Assembly: GCF_000143845.1 (NCBI RefSeq)
Contig: NC_014363.1
Location: 1,721,186-1,785,185, forward strand
Source: Olsenella uli DSM 7084
GTDB taxonomy: Bacteria > Actinomycetota > Coriobacteriia > Coriobacteriales > Atopobiaceae
Direction: 5' to 3'
Length of the DNA stretch: 64,000 bases
Shown here one piece after another: positions 24,724 to 34,945 of this stretch. Each line of letters begins with the position of its first letter. Positions within the stretch are counted from its first letter, which is position 1. Position numbers and translations under genes: made by a program. The notes under the pieces are model-generated. The model worked only from the letters and a program-made list of their open reading frames with translations. It did not search any database and had not been told where the DNA came from.

Positions 24724-27700
24724 CTAGCCCGCGCATGCGGCAGCGAAGGCCGGCGCCGACAGAAGCTGCCGTAGGATGTAGACCCAGCCGGCTGCCGCAG
24801 GAGCCTCGTCGACCCCCTCGACGCCCACTGCATTGTCGGCAACCGCCGCAATGACCACGACCGTCATGCCAGCCAGAGCGGCCGCGTAGCCGATCTGCGG
24901 CCAGCTGAAACCCTCGCCGACACTGGTCCGTGTCCCAATCGTAGTTCCTACGATATTCGGGAGTTTTGAGGAAACCGAGCACTTCACCCCTACGCCGGAG
25001 TGGGAAACCTCCCCTCCAAATGAAGACGTAGGTCCATCGCCACTCGTATAGTTAGTGGAACCTGAAATGCCCCATTTCTCTCCCCAACGAAGAGACACCG
25101 ATGTAGACAGCTTTATCTTCGTTCCAGGTATGGAGATTGACGGCGTGTTCAGGCTAATGCCAGTGGTGGAACCAGAGGCGTCCTGCTGCATCACGATCAG
25201 ACCGCCACCAGTATGCTGGTAGATTTCCGTACTCCCCTTGACGCCGTTGGCCTCAACGCTCTGCGTGCTCCGGGTCCTATCAACTCCATACACCTGCTTG
25301 TCCCAGAACTCCCGCGCGTCGTTTGCCCGGTCGCTGACCCAGCCGCCCACGTCCGGCCAGCCGCCGTCGACGTCCACGAGGTTCACGGGGTCGCCGAAGC
25401 AGCACGCCCAGCGGTTGAGGGTGCGGGGCGAGGTCGCGTGGCCCCGCCTCGGGTCGGGCGAGCAGAACCTCCGCGCGGAGGGGTCGTAGTCGCGCAGCCG
25501 CGCGTGGAGCAGGCCCGTCGCGGGGTCGGGCGCGTAGCCCGCGTAGCCGAACGCGAGGCCGTCCCAGCTTCCCCGCCCGAAGGGGTCCTCCAGGAGCGTC
25601 CTGGCGAGGTCCGACGTGGTCGCCAGCGGCGTGCCGTTGGCGTCGCTCACGAGGCAGGTGCCGCTCGACCACAGGGGCATCGCCCCGTCCGCGAGGGCGG
25701 GCCGCAGGTCGCCCCCGCGCCCCCAGGCCAGGGTGTTGCGCGTCTCGCGGAGCGGGTCTACCGCCCAGCGGAGGCTGCCGTCGGGCCCCTCCTGGGAGAC
25801 GCGGTTGCCGAGCGCGTCGTAGCCGTAGGTGGTGGCGCCGCGCTCGCCCGTGGACGAGACGAGCCTGTCGGCCGCGTCCCAGGAGAGCTCGAGGACGGGC
25901 GCGCCCTCGCCGTCGGTCACGCGCGAGAGGCGCGAGCGCGCGTCCCACTCGTAACGCCTGGAGCCCTCCGGGCCCTCGGAGCCCGCCATCCTGCCGGCCG
26001 CGTCGTAGGTGTAGGCGGTGGTGCCGCGCGGCGTGCTCGCGCGGAGCACGTTGCCCAGGGCGTCGTATTCCCAGGCGTCCCGCTCCCTGCCGTCCTCCGA
26101 CACGGAGAGGAGCCTGCCAGCCCCGTCGTACGAGTAGGCGAACTCACTCGTCGCTCCGTCGCGGGTGACCGTGCGCGCAACCCTCCTGCCGAGGCGGTCG
26201 TAGGCGTAGCCCTCGGACAGGGCGTCGTGCCCGTCGGCATCCCTCGCCACGAGCGAGGCCAGCCTGCCCCGCCCGTCGTAGGCGTAGGAGACGCTCGTGC
26301 CGTCCGAGAACTCCCTGCGCGCGACCCTCCCGGCGTCATCGTAGGCGTAGCGGACGCCCATGTCGCCCTGCGTGATGGCCGAGACCCTGTCGGCCCCGTC
26401 GTAGGCATAGGTGACCTTGGGAGCCTCGGAGTGGGCCACCGAGAGCAGCCTCCCCGCCCCATCGTACTCGTAGTCGACGGTCATACCGTCGCCCATGTCG
26501 GCGCGGACGGGGCGCCCCAGCCCGTCGAAGCTGACCGCCACCGACGCGCCGCCGTCACGCACCGTGGCGTGCCGCAAGTCGCGGGAGAGCGAGCCCTCCC
26601 AGACGGTCCCGTCCGGCCTGGCGACGCGCACGCTCCGGCCGTCCGCGCCCACCTGCGACGTGGTGGTGCCCAGGGCATCCTCGTGCGAGCGCAGGCTCCC
26701 GTCCCGAGCCCACCTGAAGGACTCCGTCCCGAGGGGTCCCTCGATGCGGCTCAACCGGCCGCCCTTGGTGTACGTGTAACGCTCCTCGAGGAGGGTGGGC
26801 CCTCCCTCTCCCTCCGAGACGGAGACGGCGCTCGCGCGCCCCGCGGCGTCACGCGAGACGGAGGCGCTCACGCCGTCGGCCGCCACGCGCACGATCCTGC
26901 CCGCCCAGTCGCACTCGAAGGATGCCCTCTCGCCCACGGCGTTGGTGGTGGAGACGACGTTGCCGCTGGCGTTCCGCCTGGCCTCGAGCAGGAGCCCCTC
27001 CCCGTCGAAGGAGGCGGTGACCCTCCCGAGCGCATCGCGCGCCACGCTGACGTCGCCCGCGCGGTTGTCGGAGACGGACCTCACCCTCCCGTCGAAGCCA
27101 TACTTGATCGACTGGGACGTCCCCAGACAGTCCGAGACCCCGACGACCCTGCCCGCCCCGTCGTAGTCCCACGCGACCCACCCGCCCTTCGCGTCGGTGG
27201 CGCGGCGCAGGCGCCCCTCCTCGTCGTACTCGCACGCCAGCGTGCGGCCGTGGGAGTCCTCGGAGAACGTCATGCGCCCCGCCTCGTCGTAGGCGGCGCT
27301 CATCCACTGCCCGTCGTCGAGCTCCGCCCTGACGACGCGCCCGGCCTCGTCCCGCTCGACGCTCAGCCGATGCTCCCCCTCGGTCACACGAGCGAGGTCG
27401 CCACGGGCGTCATAGGCATAGGTCCGCGGAGCTTCGCCCTCGGCCTGCTCGGACGTGAGCCTGCCCTCCGCGTCCCAGCCATAGCGAACCGTCCCGGATG
27501 GCGTAACGACGCGGGTGGGCCTCCCGAGGGGGTCGCGCTCGACCCTCGTCTCCCCCTCGCCGGGCGTCTGGAGCGATATGGGCTCGCGCGAGGCGTTGAG
27601 GGCGATGGACGTCCGGGTGCCGTCCGGGTTGGCCACGGAGAAGCCGCTCCCGTCCTTCTCCCAGGTGACCGCGAACGCGTTGCCCTCGCCATCCGTCACG

Positions 27701-29442
27701 GAGGTGGGGAGCCCGTCCTCATACGCGACCGAGAGGAGGCGCCTGCCGGCGACCGTCACCCCGCTGACCCTGCGGCCGTCCCTCTCGATGTCCACGCCGG
27801 CTCCGCTCGGGAGCTCCATCCTGCTCACGTCGCCCGCGGCGTCGTAGCCCCAGCGCGTGCGGGCACCCGCGCCGTCCAGGCGCCCCTCCCAGAGGTTCCG
27901 CTCCGTGTAGGCGTAGCGCTCGGAGACGGCACCCCTCCTGACCTCCGTGGTCCTGCCCTGCTCGTCCTGAACGAACGCCTCGCGCCCGGAGCGTGCCGAC
28001 TCGTGCGTCGTGCTGCCGGTGGTGTACGAGAAGACGTCCTCGCCCTCCCCCGCCATCTGCTGGCGCACGACGCGGCCGTGGGCGTCGTAGGACTGCTTGA
28101 GCCTCCACCTGCCCGCCGGGTCAACGACGCCGCACAGGCGACCCTTCCCGTCGTAGGCGTAACCCCAAGTGGCGCCATCCGGTCTGGTGACGGACGCCAG
28201 GAGGTCGCCCTCGTAGGCATAGCTCACCTCGCGGCCGATATGGTCGCGGACGAGCACGACGTGCGTACCGGCGCAGGTAATGTCAGCATGCCTGCTACCA
28301 CCGCCGGTCTCGAGGCGGACGGGACGCCCGGCCCCGTCGCGCCGCACGATGGCGGTGACGCCCAAAAGGTCGCGCACCTCGGCGAGTCTGCCGGTCCCGT
28401 CGAAGACCCGGCTCGTGCCGTCCGGGCGCTCGAGGACGTAGGAGTCCTCCTCCCTCGTGATGGTCTCCTCCACCTCGTCGACCGTCTTCCACACGTCGCC
28501 GTCACCGGAGGGCGCGAAGGCGCGCCGCCTGCCGTCCGGACGCAGGTGGGTGACGAGGGCACCATCGAACGCCAGGCACTCGTCGAGCGTGCTCGACCAG
28601 CCGAGGCCGAAGAGGCCGACCTCGGGGGAGTCCGAGTTGTACATCCTTTCCACCGAGGCGCCCGGCGCCCCACCCAACCTGAGGTCGAGCTCCGGGTAGA
28701 TGAAGTTGCCCGTAACCATGTTGACGGGGTCGCCGCCGTAGGCGCAGCTGCTGGTGGCGAGGCCGCGCATGGCTGCTGCCGCCCCCGTGGCTCTGGCATA
28801 GTTCGCGACGGCCTTGGCCATGGCGTTCTCCCTCATCGCCAGCTCGTTCGGGTCGAGCTTGGACATGCCTGCGGTGATCTTGTCCACGAGGGAGGACACG
28901 CCGCTGAGGTAGACGTCCCAGTCCCCCGAGAACGTCTCGAGCTTTCCCTTGGCGTCCTTGACCGCGGCCTCCGCGGCGTCGTCCACGCTGAGGGAGCAGG
29001 TCCTGAGCTGAGAGAGGATGCCGCGTATGTCCGCGATCGCTGGCTCCACCCTGCCCAGCGCCTCCCCAAGGGTCGTCACGTCGCCCCTCACGCCGCCGGC
29101 GGCACCGTCGTCAAGCACGAGCCTGGCGCCGCCGGAGTCCCCCGAGCCACCCAGGGAGGCGGGGAGCGCCTCGGCCTTGCCGCGCAGCGCCCTGGCGCCC
29201 TGCGCGACGTCGTCAAGCAGGTCCCCCACCGAGGAGATGTCGTCGGCCACGCCCTGCTCGACTTGGTTGGCGACGATGTCGATGCGGTGTGTCCACTCAT
29301 CGGCAGCGGTGCCCTCCCAGGCACCCTTGAGCTCTCCGCTCGCGCTGGTCAGCCTGTCCTTCTGGCTGGCGACCCCCCGGGCGACGCTGTGGTACCTGCT
29401 CGCGGCGCTCTCGCACTCGCCTATGGTCAACCTGATGCCCAT
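24724..29442 (-). CDS. WXG-Rhs polymorphic toxin (T7SS effector)
   Basis: A 1,572-residue protein. Residues 1-230 form a helical WXG/LXG-like secretion domain (AWEG near 42). A DUF6531-type entry segment follows at about 245 (GDPVNMVTGNFIYPELDL), then more than 25 YD/Rhs repeats to about 1,320, which form the encapsulating shell. The core ends with DPRRGHATSPRTLNRW and GDPVNLVDVDGG (about 1,330-1,362). The last 210 residues are a variable tip: lower GC, Gly/Ser/Thr-rich beta pattern (SISIPGTKIKLSTSVSL), then hydrophobic helices at the C-terminus. This suggests a membrane-acting toxin (inference). The ATG follows GAGGAGG. Upstream genes encode WXG partners; downstream is a candidate immunity gene. 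Confidence 0.9.
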   Translation of the reverse strand: MGIRLTIGECESAASRYHSVARGVASQKDRLTSASGELKGAWEGTAADEWTHRIDIVANQVEQGVADDISSVGDLLDDVAQGARALRGKAEALPASLGGSGDSGGARLVLDDGAAGGVRGDVTTLGEALGRVEPAIADIRGILSQLRTCSLSVDDAAEAAVKDAKGKLETFSGDWDVYLSGVSSLVDKITAGMSKLDPNELAMRENAMAKAVANYARATGAAAAMRGLATSSCAYGGDPVNMVTGNFIYPELDLRLGGAPGASVERMYNSDSPEVGLFGLGWSSTLDECLAFDGALVTHLRPDGRRRAFAPSGDGDVWKTVDEVEETITREEDSYVLERPDGTSRVFDGTGRLAEVRDLLGVTAIVRRDGAGRPVRLETGGGSRHADITCAGTHVVLVRDHIGREVSYAYEGDLLASVTRPDGATWGYAYDGKGRLCGVVDPAGRWRLKQSYDAHGRVVRQQMAGEGEDVFSYTTGSTTHESARSGREAFVQDEQGRTTEVRRGAVSERYAYTERNLWEGRLDGAGARTRWGYDAAGDVSRMELPSGAGVDIERDGRRVSGVTVAGRRLLSVAYEDGLPTSVTDGEGNAFAVTWEKDGSGFSVANPDGTRTSIALNASREPISLQTPGEGETRVERDPLGRPTRVVTPSGTVRYGWDAEGRLTSEQAEGEAPRTYAYDARGDLARVTEGEHRLSVERDEAGRVVRAELDDGQWMSAAYDEAGRMTFSEDSHGRTLACEYDEEGRLRRATDAKGGWVAWDYDGAGRVVGVSDCLGTSQSIKYGFDGRVRSVSDNRAGDVSVARDALGRVTASFDGEGLLLEARRNASGNVVSTTNAVGERASFECDWAGRIVRVAADGVSASVSRDAAGRASAVSVSEGEGGPTLLEERYTYTKGGRLSRIEGPLGTESFRWARDGSLRSHEDALGTTTSQVGADGRSVRVARPDGTVWEGSLSRDLRHATVRDGGASVAVSFDGLGRPVRADMGDGMTVDYEYDGAGRLLSVAHSEAPKVTYAYDGADRVSAITQGDMGVRYAYDDAGRVARREFSDGTSVSYAYDGRGRLASLVARDADGHDALSEGYAYDRLGRRVARTVTRDGATSEFAYSYDGAGRLLSVSEDGRERDAWEYDALGNVLRASTPRGTTAYTYDAAGRMAGSEGPEGSRRYEWDARSRLSRVTDGEGAPVLELSWDAADRLVSSTGERGATTYGYDALGNRVSQEGPDGSLRWAVDPLRETRNTLAWGRGGDLRPALADGAMPLWSSGTCLVSDANGTPLATTSDLARTLLEDPFGRGSWDGLAFGYAGYAPDPATGLLHARLRDYDPSARRFCSPDPRRGHATSPRTLNRWACCFGDPVNLVDVDGGWPDVGGWVSDRANDAREFWDKQVYGVDRTRSTQSVEANGVKGSTEIYQHTGGGLIVMQQDASGSTTGISLNTPSISIPGTKIKLSTSVSLRWGEKWGISGSTNYTSGDGPTSSFGGEVSHSGVGVKCSVSSKLPNIVGTTIGTRTSVGEGFSWPQIGYAAALAGMTVVVIAAVADNAVGVEGVDEAPAAAGWVYILRQLLSAPAFAAACAG

Positions 29443-29532
29443 GCACGCCTCCTCGCACTTCGTGGTGACCGTCTCCTGGGCTAGCCCCTACCCCACCGGT
29501 ATGAGCCGCCCGCCTCCGTCCGAGCCGAGCGG

Positions 29533-29832
29533 CTACTCGGACTTCATGGAGCTCGCCGCCTTGTCGTCCGCCTCCCTGTACGTCTCGTTCGACTTTGCGA
29601 TCGACCCCGACTCCGCCCGGAGAATCCGCGCGGCCGCCCGTGTGAACCGCACGAGCGTGTCCGAGGCGGTCGAGAAGGAACTCCGGCCGTCCCCCTCCCA
29701 GGCGCCGAGCAGCGCGCTCGAGGCGTCGCTCAGAGACCCGGCCTGGCCGTCCATGCCATCCGCCAGCGTGCCCAACTTGTGCGAGGCCGCGCTCAGGGCC
29801 CCGTGGTCGACCACTATCGTCTTTCCCGCCAT
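29533..29832 (-). CDS. WXG100-family T7SS protein
   Basis: A 99-residue helical hairpin with the WXG motif in LLGAWEGDGRSSFSTASD, the standard length of the family. It begins MAGKTIVVDHGALSAAS. The start follows GGAGG by 7 nt. It lies between the helical partner (29878) and the Rhs toxin gene (90 bp downstream). It probably forms a targeting complex with the toxin's N-terminal helical domain for EssC recognition. Confidence 0.88.
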   Translation of the reverse strand: MAGKTIVVDHGALSAASHKLGTLADGMDGQAGSLSDASSALLGAWEGDGRSSFSTASDTLVRFTRAAARILRAESGSIAKSNETYREADDKAASSMKSE

Positions 29833-29877
29833 ATCAAATCCTCCGCTTTCTCGGCTGTTGGAACGCAGGGCGACCGG

Positions 29878-30237
29878 CTAACCGCCGTTCCCTTCCTGCT
29901 TCCTCTGCCTCTCCTCCGCTGCCTTCCTGTCCTGTTCGGCGTGGTAGGCCCTGTCCTCCTCCTGGTACGCCTTGAGCGTGGCCTGCAGGTCCGCCCGCTT
30001 GGCGCGGACGTCGGACGCGATCTTGCCCCGTGCGTCGCGCACGCCCTTCGAGTAGATGTCGCTCGAGACGCCCGCCATGGAGACCTCCACGGCCGTGCCG
30101 ACCGCGCTCGCAAGGCTCCTCGTCGCCTCCTCTACGCCCGAGGCGGCGGTGTCGAGGGCGGCAAGCCTCCCCTCGGCCTGCGCGAGTGTGTTGAGGTCCA
30201 CATTGACGTTCCCGATGTCAGCGCATCTGCATGCCAT
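29878..30237 (-). CDS. Helical T7SS toxin-partner protein (MACRCADI family)
   Basis: A 119-residue, highly helical protein with a Cys-rich start (MACRCADI). A first helix pair (LNTLAQAEGRLAALDTAASG) is followed by a long charged C-terminal coiled coil (KAYQEEDRAYHAEQDRKAAE). In position and shape it matches DUF5082/YwqH-type LXG partners. The ATG follows GAAGGGA. It is the first gene of the partner-WXG100-Rhs module, 85 bp after essC. Its first eight codons recur at the orphan tip locus (18109). Confidence 0.75.
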   Translation of the reverse strand: MACRCADIGNVNVDLNTLAQAEGRLAALDTAASGVEEATRSLASAVGTAVEVSMAGVSSDIYSKGVRDARGKIASDVRAKRADLQATLKAYQEEDRAYHAEQDRKAAEERQRKQEGNGG

Positions 30238-30322
30238 GTCGTCCGTCCTTCCCTTGTCGTGCCGCCTACTGGCACCTTGCTGCCCCGCCTTCCCGAGGCA
30301 CTGCCCCCCGTGCGCATCCCCG

Positions 30323-33300
30323 CTAGGGGCCCCACTCGCCGTCGGGGGCCACCGCGAACTTTGTCGGCCTCGCCTGGGCGTCGCGCACGTAGAAGCCCCC
30401 GCCCTCGCCCAGGCCGTTCCTCAGCTGGGAGGCGGGCGTGGCCACCTGGAGCGCGTAGGCGTTCGCCAGCCCCGGGCCGACCCAGACGACGCCGCTGCGG
30501 AACATCAGCCTCTGGCCCCACTGGCTCGACTGCAGGGCGGTGAGGTCGGAGGCGGACGCCGACGCGAGCAGCAGCGTGCCGTCGTGCCCGCCGTCGCACA
30601 CGATGGCGGCCAGCTGCGCCCCATCCGGGCCCTCGAACGCGTCCCGCGCGCCCGGCGCGAGCACGAGGCGCCTCCCGCCGTCCCCCTCGCACGAGCCGAG
30701 CACCACGCCCGCAGGGCCCGAGACCGCCCACCACGGCACGGCGCCCAGGACCCCGGCCGGGTCGAGGACGATGACGTCCCACCCCCGCTCGTGGGCGGCC
30801 GTCGCACACGCCAGCATGAACGGGACGCACTGGAACGCCTGGGTGGCGCACACGAGGTGGGCGCGGTCCCCCGCCCCGCCCAGGGAGACCGGCGTGAAGT
30901 CGTCGCCCGCGATGCCGACGGGCAGCCCGCCACCACCCTCGCCCCCGGGCAGGAGGCCCGGGGTGAGGACCTCGGGCAGGGAGGGCACGCACCTCGTGGG
31001 GGCGCCCCACCTGCCGACCTCCTCCGCGACGCGCGCGGCGATCGCCGCCTGGGCGGGAACCCCCTCGTCGGCCACGTAACAGCACTGGAACATGTAGAGG
31101 TCGTCGCCCTGCCTCACGAGGCCGCGCCCGCGCCCCTCGGGGAGCGCCGCCCCGCGCACGCTGCCGAGCACCGCGGGGTAGTCCGCCTCGTCGGCGAGCG
31201 CCATCACGAGGGAGAGCCCGACGCTCGCGCGCATGCGGAAGCGCACGTCGCGCAGGGTGTCGGCGAAGAGCGCGAAGTGCATCCCGTAGCGCGGCCCCTC
31301 ACGCAGGAGCGAGGCGAGCCGCTCCTCTATCGCCGGTACGAGCTCGAGGAGCTCCGCGACCCCGTTGAGCACGACCACGACGGGGCACATCCGCCCCGCG
31401 CCGTCGTGGCGCGCGTTGTAGTCGGCCAGCCCCGCGTAGCCCCGGGCGAGCGCGGTGCGCCTGTCCGACATGACCTTGGCCAGGTACTTGAAGAGGTCCG
31501 ACACCCTCCGCGCGTCGCTGGCCGGCATCGCGTCGGGGACCTGCGGCGCGCCGCCAAAGGCGAGCAGCCCACCGGTGCCGGCGTCCACGACGTAGGCGCA
31601 GGCCTCCTCCGGGCTGGCATCAAGCATGTTCCAGACCAGGGAGAGCGCGAGGTCCTCCCTGCCCGACGACGCATGGCCGTACACCGCCACGTTGCCCTCC
31701 CTCGAGAGCGGAAGCGTCAGCGGGCGCTTCCCCTGGCGGGCCGGGTCGTCGAGCTCGCCCACGACGGGGTCGAGCTCCCAGGGCGCGTGGCCGGCGCGCG
31801 CGTCGGGGTAGCGGGCCCTCAGGGCCGCGACGGTGGGGTGGGCCTCCAGCGGCGGCAGCCACAGCCGCCTCGCCTCGCGGCCGCCCGCCGCGCGGCAGAC
31901 CTCGGCGAGCACCGCGTCCAGCTCGGTGCCCGCGGCCGGCCCCCGGGCCCCGGGCCTCGCCGAGGCGAGCTGGGCCCCGCAGGCGTCGCAGAGCTCCACG
32001 GACAGGTCGCGGGAGGGCGCGGCGCCCCCGCCCGGCGCGCAGGGGGCGCCGGCCCAGGCGGCCTGGCCCAGGACGTAGCGCTCGTCGTAGCCCACCAGCA
32101 AAAGGAAGCGGCCCGGCCCCTCGAGCGCCGCCGCGTCCGGGCGGCGTATCACCTCCCTGGAGTCGGCGGCGTCCGCCACCCTCAGGCACACGCGGAAGCG
32201 CGAGTTGGCCTGGATCTGGTCGGAGACCACGCCCGTGGGCTTCTGGGTGGCCAGCACCAGGTGGACGCCGAGCGAGCGGCCTATGCGCGCCGCCGACACC
32301 AGGCCGTCCATGAACTCGGGCTCCTGGGCCTTGAGCTCGGCGAACTCGTCGGCCACGACGAAGAGGTGCGGCATGGGCTCGGAGAGCTCGCCGGCGGCGA
32401 AGTGCCTCTGGTAGGAGGAGACGTCCATCGTGGCGTCTCCGGTCGTGCGCTTGGCCCCGGCGAGCAGGGCCTGCCTGCGCACGAGCTCGGCCCGGAGCGA
32501 CGCCAGCGAGCGCGCCACCTCCGCCCCGTCGAGGTTGGTGACCGTGCCCGCCAGGTGCGGCAGGCGCAGGCCCTCGCGGGAGAAGGCGTCGGCGAGGCCG
32601 CCGCCCTTGTAGTCGATGAGCACGAAGGCGGCCTGCTCCGGCGGGAAGTGCATGGCCGTGGAGAGGATCCAGGTGACGAGCAGCTCGCTCTTGCCCGAGC
32701 CCGTGGTGCCCGCGACGAGGCCGTGCGGCCCGTCGAAGGCCTCCTGCGGGTCCAGCACGGCGAGGGCCCCGCGGGAGTCGAGGCCGATGGGCGCCGCGAG
32801 GCTGCGCGAGGAGTCGGCCTGGGCCCAGAGCCCCTCCACGTCGAGGTCCGCCACCGAGCCCGCCCGGAACGTCTCGAGGAAGCCGAGCGACGCCGGCAGC
32901 TCGAAGGCCGCCTCGTCGCCCCCCAGGTCGAGGCGGGAGAGCCGGGAGGCGAGGCGCGCCATGCCCACGGCGGCCACGGGCGGGTCGGCCTCGAAGGGCT
33001 GCTCGCTGCCGGCCACGTCGGCGCGGTCGTAGAGGCGGGAGCCCTCTCCCTCGCCCGAGCCCAGCTCGAGCACGCGCAGGCACTCGCGCGGCAACTCGTC
33101 CACCGCATCCGCCATGAAGAGCAGCGAGAAGCCCCGGTTGCCCTGGAGGTCCATGAGGCGCGCCAGCGCGTCCGAGGGGTCCACGAGCTCGCGGTTTGCG
33201 CAGAGCACCAGGTAGTAGGTGCCATAGTCGGCAACCTGGCGCTTCGCGGCATCGCCCGAGCGGCTTCCCAGCTCACGTGCGAGGTAGCCCGAGAGCTCGC

Positions 33301-34876
33301 GCATCGACGCCTCGTCGCTCGCGATGAGGCGCGTGTGGCCGCCGTCGGCGAGCGCATGCGGCAGCGCGAAGAGGAACTCCCATTCCTCTCGCTCGTCCTG
33401 CCCCACCACGGCCGCCACCTTCACGTCGTGGAAGCCGTAGAGCGTGGCCACCTGCGCGACGAGCGCGCGCACGAGTCCCCAGCGCCGGCCACGCTCGCCC
33501 ACCAGGCCCGTCACCCAGGAGGACATGAGATCGAGCGCGATGGGGGCGCCCTCGAGCACCGGCGGGCGCTCCGAGAGGCTGCGGGCCAGGTCCAGGAGGT
33601 CGTCCTTGTCCATCGTGAAGCGGCGCTCGGGCCACCTGAAGTCGGCCTCGAGCGGCAGCGTGCCCGTGCCCACGCGCAGCTGCATGAAGTCGGCCTCGAG
33701 CGGGCTGCGACTCATGAGCCTGGGGTCGAGTGCCTCCGCCCTGCGCAGGCACTCGGCGGCGCTCACGCGGTTCTCGGCGAGTATGGAGGCCTGCTCGTCA
33801 CGCTCGCGGCGGAACTCCATCTCGAGCGAGGCGAGGTAGTCGGAGTAGGCGCTGCGGCGGCGCTCCTCGTCGCGGGCCGCCTTCCTGCGCTCGTAGCGGC
33901 GCGTGATCTGGGGCCAGATCATCATGCCGCCCATCATGGAGACGCACATGGCGATGGAGGGTGCCGTGCTGAGCGCGTCGGCTCCACCCGCGATGCGCGA
34001 GACCGCGTTGGCGCCCATGAATATCGAGCTCATGGCCATCAGGAAGGACGGGCCCATCTTCACGATGGCGGGGGTGTCGTCGGGTTCCTTCGCGCGCGGC
34101 GGCTCCTCGACGTTGTAGGCCTTGCGGTGGACCGTGCGCATGAGGCGCGGCGCGGGCCAGAACGGGTGCGCGTCGGGAAGCTGGTCGTCGGGCGTCGCCT
34201 CGGGGGCGCGGGCGACGAGCTCGTCGTGGTCGATGGGCACGGCCGCCTCCCCGAGCCGCTCCGCGAGGCCTCTGGGGGCGTTCATGAGCAGGACCCTCTT
34301 CCCCGCAAGGATCGTGAGGTCCATGACCTGGACCACGTCGCCCGGCGCGAGGGCCGCGGGGACGTGGGGGGTCAGGGCCTGCCCGTTCACGAAGGTCCCG
34401 TTGGCGCTCCCCAGGTCGCACACGGAGAGCGACTCCCCCTCCAGCTTGAGCTCGGCATGGCGGGCCGAGACCCACCGCGTGTCATACGCAAGCTCGCAGG
34501 ACGCGTCACGCCCTATCACGACCGAGCCGTCGCGCACCAGGGCGAGCTTGCGGTAGTCGGCCAGGCCCACGGTGGCGCTGCGCACGAAGACGCTCGCACC
34601 GCCTGCGGCGCGTCCGCCCTCGAGCGTGAAGGCCTGGGTGCCCGTGCCGGTGAGGGCTGCACGCTCCAGCTCCTCGCCCGCCTCGTCGGCCAGGCTCGCC
34701 CCTCCCATGGGGCGCAGGAAGACCCCCTCCTCGCCGCACGAGACGCTTGCCACGGCATGGCTGCGCCCCTCTCCCGTGCCATCCGTGAGATGGCGGATGC
34801 CACGGGAGAGGGTGCCTACGGTCGTGACGTAGGCGTTTCCGTCGATTACGACGGTGATGAGCAGGCTGGATGTCAT
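30323..34876 (-). CDS. essC: T7SS membrane ATPase EssC (FHA + FtsK/SpoIIIE)
   Basis: The T7SS motor, 1,517 residues. The N-terminal FHA region (about 1-205) includes VIGRDASCELAY, VSARHAEL and DLGSANGTFVNG. Two membrane segments lie at about 268-315 (MAMSSIFMGANAV, IAMCVSMMGGMMIW). The first ATPase domain is intact: Walker A GTTGSGKSELL near 722 and Walker B-like LFVVADEFAEL near 840. The second (GHASSGREDLAL near 1,065) and third (ATQAFQCVPFM near 1,344) have lost the Walker lysine. Order and domain layout are those of Firmicutes-type EssC. It follows the esxA-like gene by 69 bp. A fragment of another essC allele lies at 20689-21588. Confidence 0.95.
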   Translation of the reverse strand: MTSSLLITVVIDGNAYVTTVGTLSRGIRHLTDGTGEGRSHAVASVSCGEEGVFLRPMGGASLADEAGEELERAALTGTGTQAFTLEGGRAAGGASVFVRSATVGLADYRKLALVRDGSVVIGRDASCELAYDTRWVSARHAELKLEGESLSVCDLGSANGTFVNGQALTPHVPAALAPGDVVQVMDLTILAGKRVLLMNAPRGLAERLGEAAVPIDHDELVARAPEATPDDQLPDAHPFWPAPRLMRTVHRKAYNVEEPPRAKEPDDTPAIVKMGPSFLMAMSSIFMGANAVSRIAGGADALSTAPSIAMCVSMMGGMMIWPQITRRYERRKAARDEERRRSAYSDYLASLEMEFRRERDEQASILAENRVSAAECLRRAEALDPRLMSRSPLEADFMQLRVGTGTLPLEADFRWPERRFTMDKDDLLDLARSLSERPPVLEGAPIALDLMSSWVTGLVGERGRRWGLVRALVAQVATLYGFHDVKVAAVVGQDEREEWEFLFALPHALADGGHTRLIASDEASMRELSGYLARELGSRSGDAAKRQVADYGTYYLVLCANRELVDPSDALARLMDLQGNRGFSLLFMADAVDELPRECLRVLELGSGEGEGSRLYDRADVAGSEQPFEADPPVAAVGMARLASRLSRLDLGGDEAAFELPASLGFLETFRAGSVADLDVEGLWAQADSSRSLAAPIGLDSRGALAVLDPQEAFDGPHGLVAGTTGSGKSELLVTWILSTAMHFPPEQAAFVLIDYKGGGLADAFSREGLRLPHLAGTVTNLDGAEVARSLASLRAELVRRQALLAGAKRTTGDATMDVSSYQRHFAAGELSEPMPHLFVVADEFAELKAQEPEFMDGLVSAARIGRSLGVHLVLATQKPTGVVSDQIQANSRFRVCLRVADAADSREVIRRPDAAALEGPGRFLLLVGYDERYVLGQAAWAGAPCAPGGGAAPSRDLSVELCDACGAQLASARPGARGPAAGTELDAVLAEVCRAAGGREARRLWLPPLEAHPTVAALRARYPDARAGHAPWELDPVVGELDDPARQGKRPLTLPLSREGNVAVYGHASSGREDLALSLVWNMLDASPEEACAYVVDAGTGGLLAFGGAPQVPDAMPASDARRVSDLFKYLAKVMSDRRTALARGYAGLADYNARHDGAGRMCPVVVVLNGVAELLELVPAIEERLASLLREGPRYGMHFALFADTLRDVRFRMRASVGLSLVMALADEADYPAVLGSVRGAALPEGRGRGLVRQGDDLYMFQCCYVADEGVPAQAAIAARVAEEVGRWGAPTRCVPSLPEVLTPGLLPGGEGGGGLPVGIAGDDFTPVSLGGAGDRAHLVCATQAFQCVPFMLACATAAHERGWDVIVLDPAGVLGAVPWWAVSGPAGVVLGSCEGDGGRRLVLAPGARDAFEGPDGAQLAAIVCDGGHDGTLLLASASASDLTALQSSQWGQRLMFRSGVVWVGPGLANAYALQVATPASQLRNGLGEGGGFYVRDAQARPTKFAVAPDGEWGP

Positions 34877-34945
34877 GTCGTATCCCCCGGCACGGGGTGC
34901 CCGTGCGACCCGTGGGCCGTACGGGCACCATGCAGACGTCCCCCG

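Noticed and set aside
25213-29484. A 1,423-codon open frame on the plus strand opposite the Rhs gene
   Set aside because: It mirrors the high-GC Rhs coding frame, is Val/Arg/Gly-rich without domains, and has no ribosome site. The opposite frame has clear YD repeats.
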